The notes: a model not told the origin generated them from the letters alone. DNA of 64,000 bases from JAPOXK01 sp965220315 (GCA_965220315.1 CBDCPP010000001.1:1116001-1180000), one strand, 5' to 3'; positions 1-9,426 are shown, counted from the stretch's first letter. Translations and numbers: made by a program.

Positions 1-131
1 TCCAGCGACACCCTCATTCCTAGCCGGAACAAGGGCTAGTGTACGTACGGCTGGGGCCATGACTGGTCAGGATGCGGAAGGGAAGACTGCTGCGAACGTT
101 TGTTTCTTAGGTTTGGTGCGTTGCCCTTCTG

Positions 132-398
132 TCAGCCATCGAACGTGTTCAGCAGATCCTCTATCACGCGCCTAGAACAGCCAGCGACCCTTTCACTCAT
201 CTCAAATGCGGCTCTGTTGTGTGCTTCGACAAAGCTCTCCGGATAAATGCCAACGGCGCAGGAATCGAGCTTAGCTGACAGGGTGATAGCAACGTCCGGC
301 GCTAGCGGAAGCCAACCTTCCCTTTGATCTCCATCAAGGATCGTGATGCCATGACTTCCCATCAGGAATCCTGCGCTCGGAAGTTCTGTCACTGCCAC
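132..398 (-). pseudogene. C-terminal remnant, possibly DUF4238 family
   Basis: An 88-codon open frame beginning at a GTG; an in-frame stop lies only 10 codons further upstream. The visible part has a 'GWLPLAPDVAITLS' segment followed by 'FVEAHNRAAFEMSERVAG', which resembles the last third of DUF4238 proteins (a hydrophobic 'PLsPd' strand, then N...a...v). Full DUF4238 proteins are about 250-300 residues, so two thirds of the gene would be missing. No ribosome-binding site is evident at the GTG. I infer a 5'-truncated remnant; the family call is tentative. Confidence 0.3.
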
Positions 399-460
399 CC
401 CAAGTCCGCAGCGTTTCTTGCGTATGTACTACCGCAAGAGACGCTGAATATAAACAGCCC

Positions 461-766
461 CTAGTCTTCAAACGGAAGGTCGTCGGGCTCTTCGGGCTCC
501 TCCTCGGATTCCTCGTTAGGACGGTACACCTCGGCCAAGTCCTCGATGGATCCACGGCCCCTGGTCCGGAATTCCTCTACGGAACCAGGGTATCGCTCGT
601 CCACACGACGAAGAAGCTCACCAGCGCTTTTACGATCGTCCGGCGTAGCATCGAATTTACCCTCGCTCATGTCGATCACGAGATAGGCTGCGAAGAATAG
701 CTCAGCATCGAAGTCGCCTTCGTGGTACTCCAGTTCTTTGCGGACCTTCGAGAGTATCTCTGTTCG
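461..766 (-). pseudogene. 5'-truncated gene of unknown function, acidic tail
   Basis: The last ~100 codons of a gene whose front has been replaced. The segment from 'TEILSKVRKELEYHEGDFD' to the acidic end 'EESEEEPEEPDDLPFED' looks coding: balanced amino-acid use, predicted helices, and a regular codon pattern. Upstream, the same frame runs straight into the dispersed repeat that starts near 767, where the translation becomes Arg/Pro/Ala-rich and unlike a protein. The junction is sharp and shared with other repeat copies, so I read this as a gene cut by the repeat. The family is not recognised. Confidence 0.45.
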
Positions 767-1190
767 GGGCCATGCCCTCGCCACCAGCGACGCGGGTCGA
801 GACGCAGGCGGGCCCCGCAGCTTCAACGACGCCCCCTCGTGGTCCGGGGTCAAGCACGCCGCTGCGGATCGCCTGCGGGCGGGTAACGATCGCACTACTT
901 CGCGTCTACTCCGCCCCCCGGGATCCAGTCGACGGGGAACATGCCGCGACGCGGTGTACGCCGCGTGCAACACGCGCGCTCGCAAGGCCGTCCACCCGAT
1001 CACCGCGACGCTGCGCTGGCTCCCCCGTCCCCGCACGCCCACACGGTCTACGGCGGCGGCCCCAGCTGCCAGCCCCCGCACGCCCGCCTGTGCCACTCGT
1101 ATTTCCGTTGCCTGAGCGGCTCAGCTACGAAGTCCCACGATTCCCGCCGGATTCCGTGTCACTGGACGTCGGTTCAGAGAGCCGCAGCGC
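767..1190. repeat. Dispersed repeat, copy A
   Basis: One of six related copies in the first 22 kb (A here; B near 3330; E near 5580; C near 8780; D near 18,440; F near 21,300). Near-identical blocks include 'CCCCCTCGTGGTCCGGGGTC' and 'GGATCCAGTCGACGGGGAAC', and a 3' block with the small hairpin CTGAGCGGCTCAG. Copy A starts at the shared 'GGGCCATGCC' and fades after the shared 'GATTCCCGCC' block; it lacks the terminal palindrome seen in D, E and F. No reading frame is conserved along all copies, so it is probably non-coding or long dead. Confidence 0.8.
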
Positions 1191-1529
1191 GGCGCATTGC
1201 TGCCCGATGACAACATCATCGAGGGCACGTCTTGCGGTTTGCCCGCCTGTCCATTCCCCACTTCCAAGCAAAGGTTGCGCTGCGCCGACAGGCTCACCTT
1301 CGGACATGTCCCAGCAGTAGCTCAGGTCAGCTTGATCACCATTGGACGAACATCGATGGCACCGCACGCTCGTGCGAACTGGACTGCGTCCCGTCCTACG
1401 TGGCGATCCCATCCTGAGGCTTGGACCAGCTTCGGCGGCTTTCGAGTGACGCTAGTGCTCTTCCGTTAGCCAAGTTCAGTGCTGCGCCGCGCTGTCAGCC
1501 ATGAAGAGGCATGGCCATGGATGGGGGTG
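1191..1529. other. Stretch with no recognisable gene
   Basis: Lies between repeat copy A and the end of the Abi-C gene. Short open frames exist on both strands, but none has a plausible ribosome-binding site, a recognisable motif or a convincing composition. Confidence 0.5.
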
Positions 1530-2330
1530 TCAGGGCCGCTTCTGGCGTCTCTCTTCATGCGTCTCGAACAGGAAGGTCGCCAAGGCTGCGGATGCTCCGA
1601 CGGCGAGCCGCGCGTGTCGGGGCTGCAGGCCCGATGCCCCAGCTTCCGGTCCATGGCCGGTACCATAGAGTCCACGCAACTCCGCCAGCCCATTCCCTAC
1701 GGTCGCCAGATTGCTGAGTAACCGCTTGATGACACGCGATCCGCGTGATCCGTCAGGGATCCCTTCAGGGACTAGCTGGAGTTCCTGCAATACGGCCTTA
1801 CTGAGCGTCGACATGTCCGGTTGACCAGGCAGTGACGCTCCCCGGTCCATGAGAATCGTCTTGCAGCATGTCTCGACGAGCTCTTTCGCCGTACCGATTG
1901 CAAGGGCGGGATCCGTGTCTACAGACTGCGACATCCGTTCGATTTGCTTCTGCAGCACTACGGCGTTGAACTCCGAGGCGGTTTGAGAGAGCGCTGAAAG
2001 ATTTGGTGTTCCCGCGAGCAGTCGCCTCGCAATATTCCGGCACTCTTCGACAAGCTCTGGTGGGCTAGATGGACGGACTCCGACGTGGTGATCGATGAGC
2101 AGCGTGAGAGCTTTGCCGACTATTGCGTCGTCCGCAGACTTCAAGAATGCTCGGAGTCTATTCGCCTTGGATGTCCCCTGTACGTGGAACACGGCGGCGT
2201 CGATGTCCACGCCGACTTCCTCTATGAAAAAGTCGCCGAATGTTCTGTTTTTGAAATTGGACACATAGCCTCCCGACATTTCCAGGAGTTTCTCGATCTT
2301 GAATCGTTCTGCTCGTCCAAGCGTGCTCAT
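1530..2330 (-). CDS. Abortive-infection (Abi-C domain) protein
   Basis: A 266-residue protein. The C-terminal half, from 'AIGTAKELVETCCKTIL' (about residue 144) to 'AALATFLFETHEE' (about 260), has the Abi-C (PF14355) pattern, including 'LRGLYGTGHG' near residues 218-227, the place of the family's conserved R..YGTGHG loop. Abi-C proteins are phage-exclusion or RNase-like effectors acting in the cytoplasm; the loop is reminiscent of HEPN nucleases. The N-terminal ~110 residues are a separate region I do not recognise. The start ATG follows an AGGAG about ten bases upstream. It lies 26 bp downstream of a short upstream frame and between repeat copies A and B, like other defence genes here. Family call is firm; activity is inferred. 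Confidence 0.8.
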   Translation of the reverse strand: MSTLGRAERFKIEKLLEMSGGYVSNFKNRTFGDFFIEEVGVDIDAAVFHVQGTSKANRLRAFLKSADDAIVGKALTLLIDHHVGVRPSSPPELVEECRNIARRLLAGTPNLSALSQTASEFNAVVLQKQIERMSQSVDTDPALAIGTAKELVETCCKTILMDRGASLPGQPDMSTLSKAVLQELQLVPEGIPDGSRGSRVIKRLLSNLATVGNGLAELRGLYGTGHGPEAGASGLQPRHARLAVGASAALATFLFETHEERRQKRP

Positions 2331-2355
2331 TTCACTTCGCTCCTGGTTCCGGAGG

Positions 2356-2643
2356 TCATGTCTGGGTTCGGGCCGTCAGGTTCCCGTCCCACGTGTGCCG
2401 ACTACGGACCTTCTCGGCCACCTTAGTCAGCTCTTCTAGTAGGGGAAGGACTGTGACGGCAGAGGACTCATCTGTGATCTGAGAGGTTTCAGGATCATCT
2501 CCACGTGTACTTGCTGTGTCCCAATCGGAACCACGAACTTCGCAAGATTCTCCTCTGCTCTGCCCACGACCCTCAGGGAGCGAGGATCCGGCCCAGATTC
2601 TGTTCGAGAGTCTGGCGCATGGGGAGTGCGTTGGCCTCCTCAT
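2356..2643 (-). CDS. Short unknown frame upstream of the Abi-C gene
   Basis: A 95-codon frame ending 26 bp before the Abi-C start. Only the second half ('ITDESSAVTVLPLLEELTKV' onward) looks coding; the first half is Arg/Ser-rich and overlaps the decayed transposase region. It may be the tail of a lost gene once in operon with the Abi-C gene, or chance. No family is recognised and the start is arbitrary. Confidence 0.25.
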   Translation of the reverse strand: MRRPTHSPCARLSNRIWAGSSLPEGRGQSRGESCEVRGSDWDTASTRGDDPETSQITDESSAVTVLPLLEELTKVAEKVRSRHTWDGNLTARTQT

Positions 2644-2900
2644 CGCGCGCCCGCAATTCCGTTACGAAGCCGCGCGCTCGTAGGCACGATCGGCTCCCAG
2701 CGTGGCGCGTCCGGCGGTGCTGTGCTCCACCATTGCAAGCGCGGCCTCGCGCTCTGCGCGCCCGTTCGCCTCGGTCAATTCCACATCCACCACCAGTCCG
2801 TGACGGTTCTCCTTCAGCAGGTACGCTATGTAGCAGAGCGCTGCTCTCTGGCCCGCCCCTTGCGGTAGAGCCGCGTTTGGGGGTACGCGCAGGTGCAAGC
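2600..2900 (-). pseudogene. IS5-family transposase fragment, frameshifted
   Basis: Internal piece of an IS5-type DDE transposase. The segment 'ENRHGLVVDVELTEANGRAE' followed by 'REAALAMVEH' and 'TLGADRAYE' matches the family's conserved catalytic-core region (consensus ENRNGLVVD...AEREAAL...LGADKAYD). Just upstream, 'TRLYRKGRAREQR' lies in another frame, and just downstream 'GFVTELRARD' lies in a third, so at least two frameshifts are present. Both ends of the gene and the inverted repeats are missing. It is a decayed insertion-sequence remnant beside the Abi-C gene. Confidence 0.75.
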
Positions 2901-3020
2901 CTTGTCGAGGATGTCTAACAAGACTGCAATACGAATTCCTACAGTCCAGCGCGCATTCCACGTCTCGGAGCGGCCATTCTCGTCCTCCGATGTATGAGCC
3001 GGATCGGATAAATAGGACAA

Positions 3021-3329
3021 AAGACCTATTTAGCGCCAGACGCGCTGGGTTGCGAAACCCCTGATGGACGTCTACGGACACGCAGATCGACGGGACACGG
3101 GGGGTTCCGTGGGAGCGAGCGCCAGGGAGCGGACCGGACGGACATCCGGCGGCGAGTGGTCCGGGAGATTTGCGTCCGCTCCGTCCGCAGCGGTCCCACC
3201 GCTGGATTGCAGCGGGTTGGCGCGAACAGTCGCTGTCGTGCCAAACGCCCTTGCGTCCGCGGGATCGGGTACTGTCCGTTGGGTATCGAGCCACAATTCG
3301 TCGTCAAGCGGGGACGTTTCCTCAGCCGT
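3021..3329. other. Stretch with no recognisable gene
   Basis: G+C-rich sequence between the transposase remnant and repeat copy B. Open frames on both strands are shadows of one another with no motif or ribosome-binding site. Confidence 0.45.
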
Positions 3330-3770
3330 GGCCGCAGCGGACGCAAGGGACGGTTCTACCCCGCAATCTTCTGGGGCAGCCGGATGCGCGCTCTTGGTCT
3401 TGGTGATGGTGCGGCTTCGCGCCTGCCCCTGGCGATAACGGACCACCTCGACACCGACTTGGCGCAGGAAAGGCGTCTAGACGCAGGCGAGCCCCTTCGG
3501 CTTCAACGACGCCCCCTCGTGGTCCGGGGTCAAGCACGCCGCTGCAGATCGCCTGCGGGCGGGCAACGATCGGACTACTTCGCGTCAACTGCGGGCCCCC
3601 GGATCCAGTCGACGGGGACATGCCGCGACGCGGTGTACGCCGCGTACAACACGCCGTGCTCGCAGACCGTCCACCCGATCACCGCGACGCTGCGATAGCT
3701 CCGCCGTCACCGCACCCTCACACGATCGGCGGCTGAGGCTGCCAGAACCCTCACTCCCTATCGTCACCAC
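3330..3770. repeat. Dispersed repeat, copy B
   Basis: Long copy of the dispersed repeat. Like copy D it includes an upstream block ('TTCTGGGGCAGCCGGATGCG') absent from copies A and C, then the common core through 'GTCCACCCGATCACCGCGAC'. It ends about 30 bp before the PIN-domain gene and lacks the terminal palindrome. Confidence 0.8.
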
Positions 3771-3803
3771 CGTTCTTCGCACGAGCGACTATGCTCTCGT
3801 CAG

Positions 3804-4901
3804 ATGGAAGTGGTCGTCGACACGTCGATCTTGCGTCAGAAGTACCCACTGCGAGGACCCAGCGCTCGGTACCTTCATGCGTTCGCGGCTCACCACGACA
3901 CAAGCGTCATCATTCCAGACGTTGTGGTGCGCGAAATGACACGATGGATCGAGAGTGAAGTTCGGAAGGCATTCAACCAAATTCGGCAGTCTGCTGGGAC
4001 AGTTCGTCGGTTCGGCATCAGCGACGCTCTCGATGTAGCTGGCGAGAACGCCGAGGACACGGCAGTCAAGCGAGCATTACAGGATTTTTGCGACTCTCTC
4101 CAAGATCTCGACGCAGTTGTTGCACCGATCCCCCAGGGCATCGCCCACGAACAGGTGCTCGACCGGCTGCATTCGGCCCGCAAGCCATTTTCGGGCGCAA
4201 CCGGCCGTGAGAAAGGGTACCGTGATTATCTCATCTGGGAGACGATTCTTTCCCTAGAAAGAACCGGGAGCGAACGAGATGAGGATGGTCGGCTTCCAGT
4301 GGCTTTCCTGACAGCAAACACGAAAGATTTCGCTGACGAGGACAAGAGTTTGCACCCGGATCTCCAACAGGAAGCCGAGCAGGCAGGCCTGTCGGTCACC
4401 CTCTACACGACAATAGATGCGTTTATAGGCACGGTCGTCGGGCCTGCCCTACCGACCTCAACGAAAGTGGCCGCCCTGCTTAAGGAAGATACTGCCAAAC
4501 TTGCGATTGGCGATTTCATCTCCGACGAGTTTTCCAAGTCCACGTCCTACGAAATCTCCGCGACCATTCACCCATACGACGCGGTGATAGAGGAAGCCAC
4601 GATCGAGGCGATCGACGGAGTTACGGTTGAGTACACTAAGGATGTCATCGATTTATCTGGAGACACGGCAGCAGCCGAAGTGGCGGTTCACGCTGAGGCA
4701 AGCGTGAGCTTCTTCGTCTTTAAGGCTGACGCGTACACTTGGGATGACGAGCCCTTCGCCTCGCTCTCCGATTGGAATGACCACTACTTCCGGGGTGAGA
4801 TGGAGGCCCCGGTCGAGGGGACATTCCGCCTTGAACTTGAGGTGACCGACGACGGGTTGCAACCCGTTGGCCTTGACGTAGTAGAGATAACCCTGCTTTA
4901 G
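3804..4901 (+). CDS. PIN-like (DUF4935-type) ribonuclease-fold protein
   Basis: A 365-residue protein. The N-terminal ~200 residues have the PIN arrangement: 'VVVDTSIL' with the first acidic residue at position 6, 'PDVVVREMTRWIE' with a second acidic residue near 40, 'GREKGYRDYLIWE' with Asp near 145, and 'VAFLTANTKDFAD' near 175-187. This matches the DUF4935 (PF16289) PIN_4-like group, metal-dependent RNases used as toxins or defence effectors. The remaining ~160 residues are acidic and beta-rich and not recognised. No strong ribosome-binding site precedes the ATG, and there is no antitoxin-like gene next to it. It sits between repeat copies B and E. Defence role is inferred from fold and neighbourhood. 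Confidence 0.8.
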   Translation: MEVVVDTSILRQKYPLRGPSARYLHAFAAHHDTSVIIPDVVVREMTRWIESEVRKAFNQIRQSAGTVRRFGISDALDVAGENAEDTAVKRALQDFCDSLQDLDAVVAPIPQGIAHEQVLDRLHSARKPFSGATGREKGYRDYLIWETILSLERTGSERDEDGRLPVAFLTANTKDFADEDKSLHPDLQQEAEQAGLSVTLYTTIDAFIGTVVGPALPTSTKVAALLKEDTAKLAIGDFISDEFSKSTSYEISATIHPYDAVIEEATIEAIDGVTVEYTKDVIDLSGDTAAAEVAVHAEASVSFFVFKADAYTWDDEPFASLSDWNDHYFRGEMEAPVEGTFRLELEVTDDGLQPVGLDVVEITLL

Positions 4902-5270
4902 CTGGTTACTAGACCGAATCAGCCTGCCTCAAACGGTCGGGAACGCGCGGCACATAGCCGTTCAGAGTTTTCCAGATCGAGTCGGTCCAGCTGAAACGTT
5001 AAGGGCAGTTTGGCGACTGCATTCCTCGCACCCTGGCGCATGCTTGGGGACCAATGGGGGATAATTGCCGCGACGCTGCGGACACCGGCAGCGAACCAAC
5101 CTCTAGCGCACCGGGAGAGCGGCTGAGCCGCGATTTCCCGGTCCAGCGTCTTGCGACACGCAGATCCCAGATTGCCAGCGGCTTTCGACGGCTGGGCGCG
5201 GCAGGCGCGGCTTCGCTAACGTTCTCGACGTCGATCGCTCCGAATGCGTCTCATCGTCATGACGGAGTCT
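4902..5270. other. Stretch with no recognisable gene
   Basis: Intergenic sequence downstream of the PIN gene. The long frame crossing it has no ribosome-binding site and becomes protein-like only after about 5275. Confidence 0.4.
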
Positions 5271-5274
5271 CCGA

Positions 5275-5605
5275 GTCTCAACACGCCCTGATCCCGCTGT
5301 CCGAACTGCCCGACTACATGCGGAAGCACGCCGCACGTATGCGCAACGGTGAGTGCGTGCCAAGTTGGACAGGAGAAGATCCAACGCGACCCGGATCGGA
5401 AGCCGTGGGAGCGCAGCCGCGCGAGTCGCGGCAGGCGTACGAGGCCATTCACTCTCTACCGCGACCAGCCGGGGCGACGCAGCGCGGCGGGGGGCGGAGT
5501 GGGCGGATAGTAGGCGAGGAGTTGTCGAAATCGGAGGGACTCATCGGTCGTTGGCAGCGCTGCTACCGGTGGGTGGAACGGGCGGCGGCTGAGGCTGCTC
5601 CCGCT
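5275..5605 (+). pseudogene. Decayed phage small-terminase-like HTH protein gene
   Basis: Frame-disrupted remnant. One frame reads 'LIPLSELPDYMRKHAARMR' and 'GECVPSWTGEDPTRP', another 'SRQAYEAIHSL', then 'EELSKSEGLIGRWQRCYRW' and 'VERAAA'. The order P.ES..AY.AF..Y......LGKS..L..RW...W.WVERA is typical of a small DNA-binding protein common next to phage terminase genes. Reading-frame changes occur around 5400-5460. It may be a prophage remnant; the exact family name is my inference. Confidence 0.5.
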
Positions 5606-5752
5606 GCCAGCACGCGCACTCCCCAGCGTCACGCTCGTCCTTACCACGCGTGTTCCCGCTGCCTGCGCGGCTGAGCCACGGAACCCCGCGATTCCCGGCG
5701 AGCTGCGTGTCTGTAGACGTGGATCTCAGGTTCGACGGCTCAGAGCGTCCTA
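5580..5752. repeat. Dispersed repeat, copy E (3' part)
   Basis: Only the last ~170 bp of the repeat: shared blocks 'GCGGCTGAGGCTGC', 'TTCCCGCTGCCTG' and 'GTCTGTAGACGTGGAT' then 'GGTTCGACGGCTCAGAGCGT'. It runs directly into the palindrome. Its start overlaps the end of the phage-like remnant, which suggests the repeat truncated that gene. Confidence 0.75.
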
Positions 5753-5784
5753 ATTCTAATTGGCTGAATTCAGCCAATTAGAAT
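5753..5784. repeat. 32-bp perfect palindrome at the end of repeat copy E
   Basis: Sixteen-base arms ATTCTAATTGGCTGAA and their exact reverse complement, no spacer. The centre reads GGCTGAATTCAGCC, while copies D and F have GGCGGAATTCCGCC: both arms changed together, so symmetry was kept. Confidence 0.9.
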
Positions 5785-5810
5785 CGCGCGAGCGTGCTCC
5801 TGTAAATGTA

Positions 5811-5841
5811 GCGAGACTCCGGAGTCACCCCGGAGTCTCGC
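5811..5841. terminator. Strong hairpin, terminator-like without T-tract
   Basis: Arms GCGAGACTCCGG and CCGGAGTCTCGC are perfect complements over 12 bp around a 7-base loop. Flanking TAGCGA and TCGCTA add a second, offset pairing. No run of T follows on either strand, so it may instead be a recombination or binding site. Confidence 0.4.
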
Positions 5842-6459
5842 GTCGCTAACGAGAAGCCTCTCCGCGCATCACTTGCGTGCGCGCGAAGCAATAGCGAACA
5901 GGCAGTGACGTGCTTCTCGCGCGCTGATCGTCGACCACGCCGCGGCAACGCCCCGACGCGTGGGCGCGCTCCCGGCCACCGCTGAGGTGCTCGCGGGCAG
6001 GACGCCGGTCAGTGACGTGGCCTTCGTGGAGATGGAGGACGAGCGCAGGATGTGCGGTGCAAATGCCGGCCGCGAGTGTGTATCCGCGCGCGCCACCCGC
6101 TACGCGGGCCGGTGCCGCGCTGGGCCGGCACGGAGCCGGAAGCATAGGGGGAGGGGGAGAGGGATGGCATTCCAGCGCCCGGCGGCCGCCGCCGCCCATC
6201 CCAAGCGGGCTTGCTCTCCTGCGCCCGCGTGTGCGCCCGGAGCCGCCGACGGTTTGAGCGCGGGGCGTCACCACCCAGAGCACATCGCCACCCGCGATGG
6301 GGAAGCCGCCGCGATTACGGGCGGGGAGGTAGGAGAGGTCTCAGGCCCGCGTGGCGCGGGTGTACTGCCAGACGCTGGGCATGTCCGTGCAACCAAACTT
6401 GACCGTAGACAGTACCGACCTTGAGCTAATCATGGTCCTGTAGGTGCTTGAGCACCACC
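5842..6459. other. Stretch with no recognisable gene
   Basis: About 600 bp between the hairpin and the AlbA_2 gene. Open frames on both strands are Arg/Pro/Ala-rich with no motif or ribosome-binding site. Possibly decayed sequence. Confidence 0.45.
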
Positions 6460-8202
6460 TCACGCGGGGCGGTACTCAAGGAGCGACGACCGGCCAGTGA
6501 TTGCGGCCACGCGCACGAGCAACTCGTGGCCGTTCGTGTCCGTCAAGCGCAACTCCTCCTCACCCGGAACGAACCGGACCGGCTGCTGTCGCCCACCATT
6601 GATGGCGATGTTCGAGGCGTAGAGGTACGTCCTGGAGCTCGTGTCAAGGATCGGGTTGAGGCGCCCGGAAAGGCCGAGGATGTGGCCAGTCCCTTCCGGG
6701 AACACGACCGATCCGCCGCCTGGGAGCGCAACGAGTTCGACGGCAAGTGACCGTTCCGACGGGATCCAGTCCCGCTCCGCATGCGCGGCGCAGCCTTCCG
6801 CCGCGACATACACGGTCATCGGCAGGTGCACCGAGTGCAGGTCGAGGCGCGCCTCGCCGCCGCCATCGGTTGAGGCGCGCTTCCACGTGTTGTTCGGGAA
6901 GAGCGCGAGCACGTCGGCACCCGCAAGCAACAGACCGTCCTGGCGCACCGTGATGACGACGCTTGCCGGACCGGACTCGGGTTCGGCGGCCGGTAGCGTG
7001 AGGCAGAGCTCGGAGCCGTCGACGAGCCTGAACTCCGGCTCCCGACCGGTCAGTTCTCGTGTCTCGCGCCGGATAATCGGCACGCCGTCGCCGCGGCGCT
7101 CCATGAAGTAGCGCCTGCCCCCGGCACCCTCGACGGAGCCCGCGCCGATGCGGCCGAGCACCGAGGTCAGCACCTCGTTCCGCGTCGACTGCCGCTCACC
7201 CATGCTCTCGATCGTGAGGTTGTTCGGGAGCGAGCCGGGCGAGCAGAGTTCGAGCCGGTCGGAGAAGATAGAGAGTCTGATGCGGCTCCCACGGATCGAG
7301 TAGTCCCGGTGCACCACCGCATTCACGATCGCCTCGAAGAGCGCCTGCGTGCTGTACTCGGGCAGATTCTCACGGGCGGGCGCCTTGCGCGCCCCGACGT
7401 GCATGTTGCGCACGGCGAAGGCAAGCGCCTGCGTGATCTGGCGGTCGATCGGCCCCGTGATTTCCTGCGCGTCGATCTGGCCCGACGCGCGGTCGGCGCC
7501 CCGGTAGCGGACCGCGGTGATAACGGCGTTCGGTAGGAACCGCTCCGGGTGAGCGGTGCAGACCAGGACGCCGGCCACGGTCGCGCGCGTCGCGCCATGC
7601 TCATCCGTCGCGAGCAGGCCGAGTTTCTCCAGCGCAACTTCTGGATCAACGAGGCCCTCGGCACTGAGGAGCGGCTTCCACAGCTCCTCGTCGAGGGTGG
7701 CGAACCCGGTTTCGCCCACGGTTTGCTCGTCGAAGCTGGCGAACCGGACCTGGCCGCGCCGCTGCGCCAGGCGCATCCGCTCGTCGGGCGTCATCGGCTG
7801 CTTCGAGCTACCGGCGCGGACGTAGCTGCCGCCCGGACTGTCGTGCTGGGCGTGCCCTTCGGGGACCGTGACCAGTAGGAAGAAGCGTCCGTCCAACTCC
7901 AAGCGGTACGCGTCCACACGGATCGCAGGCTTGATGGAGTCCCTCGCGATCTCCCCGATGAGGCGCTCGACCGCGTCGAGGCGTTCGCGGGGCATGCCCG
8001 GCACATCGCCCGCGTCCGTGACGCCGAGCAGCAGGACACCACCGCTCGCGTTGGCGAAGGCACCAACCTCGTCGGCCCAATCGTCGCGGTGATGCTGAAC
8101 CGGGCGGTCGCCTCGGAACTCGACCTCCTTGAACTCCCACCCACTGTCCTCGCCGAGGCGCAGCCGGCTCCGGATTTCGTCGTCGCTGTAGGGCATCGTC
8201 AT
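6460..8202 (-). CDS. AlbA_2 (Schlafen-like) DNA-binding / GHKL-type ATPase protein
   Basis: From the preferred ATG (MTMPYSDDE) it is about 580 residues; an in-frame start at 8244 adds 14. Residues counted from 8244: AlbA_2 domain about 30-150 with 'EDSGWEFKEVEF' and 'DEVGAFANASGGVLLLGV'; a GHKL-like ATPase segment about 300-400 with 'ALFEAIVNAVVHRDY' and 'LELCSPGSLP'; then ~190 residues with no recognised domain, likely beta-sandwich. Proteins with AlbA_2 plus this ATPase are often called transcriptional regulators, but many lie in defence islands. Here the gene sits alone between repeat copies E and C. The C-terminal extension is unusual and may be a sensor or effector (inference). Confidence 0.85.
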   Translation of the reverse strand: MTMPYSDDEIRSRLRLGEDSGWEFKEVEFRGDRPVQHHRDDWADEVGAFANASGGVLLLGVTDAGDVPGMPRERLDAVERLIGEIARDSIKPAIRVDAYRLELDGRFFLLVTVPEGHAQHDSPGGSYVRAGSSKQPMTPDERMRLAQRRGQVRFASFDEQTVGETGFATLDEELWKPLLSAEGLVDPEVALEKLGLLATDEHGATRATVAGVLVCTAHPERFLPNAVITAVRYRGADRASGQIDAQEITGPIDRQITQALAFAVRNMHVGARKAPARENLPEYSTQALFEAIVNAVVHRDYSIRGSRIRLSIFSDRLELCSPGSLPNNLTIESMGERQSTRNEVLTSVLGRIGAGSVEGAGGRRYFMERRGDGVPIIRRETRELTGREPEFRLVDGSELCLTLPAAEPESGPASVVITVRQDGLLLAGADVLALFPNNTWKRASTDGGGEARLDLHSVHLPMTVYVAAEGCAAHAERDWIPSERSLAVELVALPGGGSVVFPEGTGHILGLSGRLNPILDTSSRTYLYASNIAINGGRQQPVRFVPGEEELRLTDTNGHELLVRVAAITGRSSLLEYRPA

Positions 8203-8531
8203 CGCTGGCTCAGCCTGTTCCCGAGGTTCAACGCGGTCCCTCATGCTTCCGTGCGGGGGTGGACAAGCCCGGATATCCCAGCACGGGCCAGTCGCCGCCT
8301 GCGGTGGAGACGGAGGCGAGAAGCGGCGGATTCGACTGGCGCATGGTCACTCTACTTTACGCCGAGAGCCCCAATCGATCCTGCCGGTCGATCGCGTATC
8401 GGCGGCGCGTCACGCAGCCGCCACCACCTGTTCTCTTGCTCTGTTGATCGGCGGCGTGAGCGACTTCACGCATCCGTTCTTCGCCCGCGCGGCCGATCGC
8501 GCGATCCTGTGGAAGGCGCTCTTGGGCACGT

Positions 8532-8690
8532 ATGCCGCGCATCTTCGACAATCTGAGCCCCGGCCCGCGGCTCCCGCTGGCGCTCCGGAGCACTCTCAGC
8601 AGCGCCTCTAGGGCGGACTTCTGCGTCGGCTACTTCAACCTCCGCGGTTGGCGGTATCTCGCGCCGGTCGTGGACGGCTGGGGAGCGGAT
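8532..8690 (+). pseudogene. N-terminal stub of a PLD-domain helicase
   Basis: About 53 codons starting 'MPRIFDNLSPG' and continuing 'RADFCVGYFNLRGWRYLAPV'. This is the characteristic front of SNF2/DEAD-type helicases with an N-terminal phospholipase D nuclease domain (consensus 'RADFCVGYFNLRGW'), found in phage-defence loci. The rest, normally about 1000 residues, is absent: the frame turns to non-protein sequence before repeat copy C at about 8780. I read it as a defence gene lost by recombination at the repeat. Confidence 0.65.
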
Positions 8691-8779
8691 GCCGGGCCGC
8701 GGCCGCCGCAGGCTTCGGTCGACCGCCCCGCAAGCGAGGGGACCAGTGACGCCATCGACTGGGCCGCCCCGCGCGTCCT

Positions 8780-9141
8780 GGGCCATGCCCTCGCCACCAG
8801 CGACGCGGGTCGAGACGCAGGCGGGCCCCGCGGCTTCGACGACGCCCCCTCGTGGTCCGGGGTCAAGCACGCCGCTGCAGATCGCCTGCGGGCGGGCAAC
8901 GATCGGACTACTTCGCGTCTACTCCGCCCCCCGGGATCCAGTCGACGGGGAACATGCCGCGACGCAGTGTACGCCGCGCGCAACACGCCGCGCTCGCAGA
9001 CCGTCCACCCGGCCATCGCGTCCCTGCGCTGCCCCCCGTCCCCGCACTCTCCACTGTCATGCCCGCCCGTGCTACTCGCGTTCCCGCTGCCTGAGCGGCG
9101 CAGTCACGAAATTCCGCGATTCCCGCCGAACTGCGTGTCAC
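8780..9141. repeat. Dispersed repeat, copy C
   Basis: Core of the repeat from 'GGGCCATGCC' to 'CTGCGTGTCAC', very close to copy A (same start point) with scattered substitutions. It ends without the palindrome. It separates the PLD-helicase stub from the STAND NTPase gene. Confidence 0.8.
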
Positions 9142-9426
9142 ACAAAAAGGGGATGTCGGTCCAAAGGACGCACGCTCTCATTCGGCGACATCGTCCGACG
9201 CAGTGTGTTGACGAGGTAATAGCACAGCGGCTGGCCGTTCTCGTCTGGCGGACAAAGCCGGGGGAATCTGCGCAAGGACTAGTGGTGGTTTTGATGGGTC
9301 GGACCGCATACTTAGTCACCTATAGATGCCTTCTGGTCCGAGCGCAGTAGCGTGCCCACCGATCCTGATTTGCGATGCCGCAACGTGCGATTACGATATT
9401 CAGGGCAGTTCAGCCCAACGCAGAGA
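9142..9426. other. Stretch with no recognisable gene
   Basis: Downstream of the STAND NTPase gene. One 65-codon frame on the plus strand has no motif. No clear terminator hairpin was found. Confidence 0.4.

Noticed and set aside
1125..1412. A minus-strand frame with 'DLSYCWDMSEGEPVGAAQ'
   Set aside because: The segment looks briefly protein-like but has no ribosome-binding site or known family and overlaps repeat copy A.
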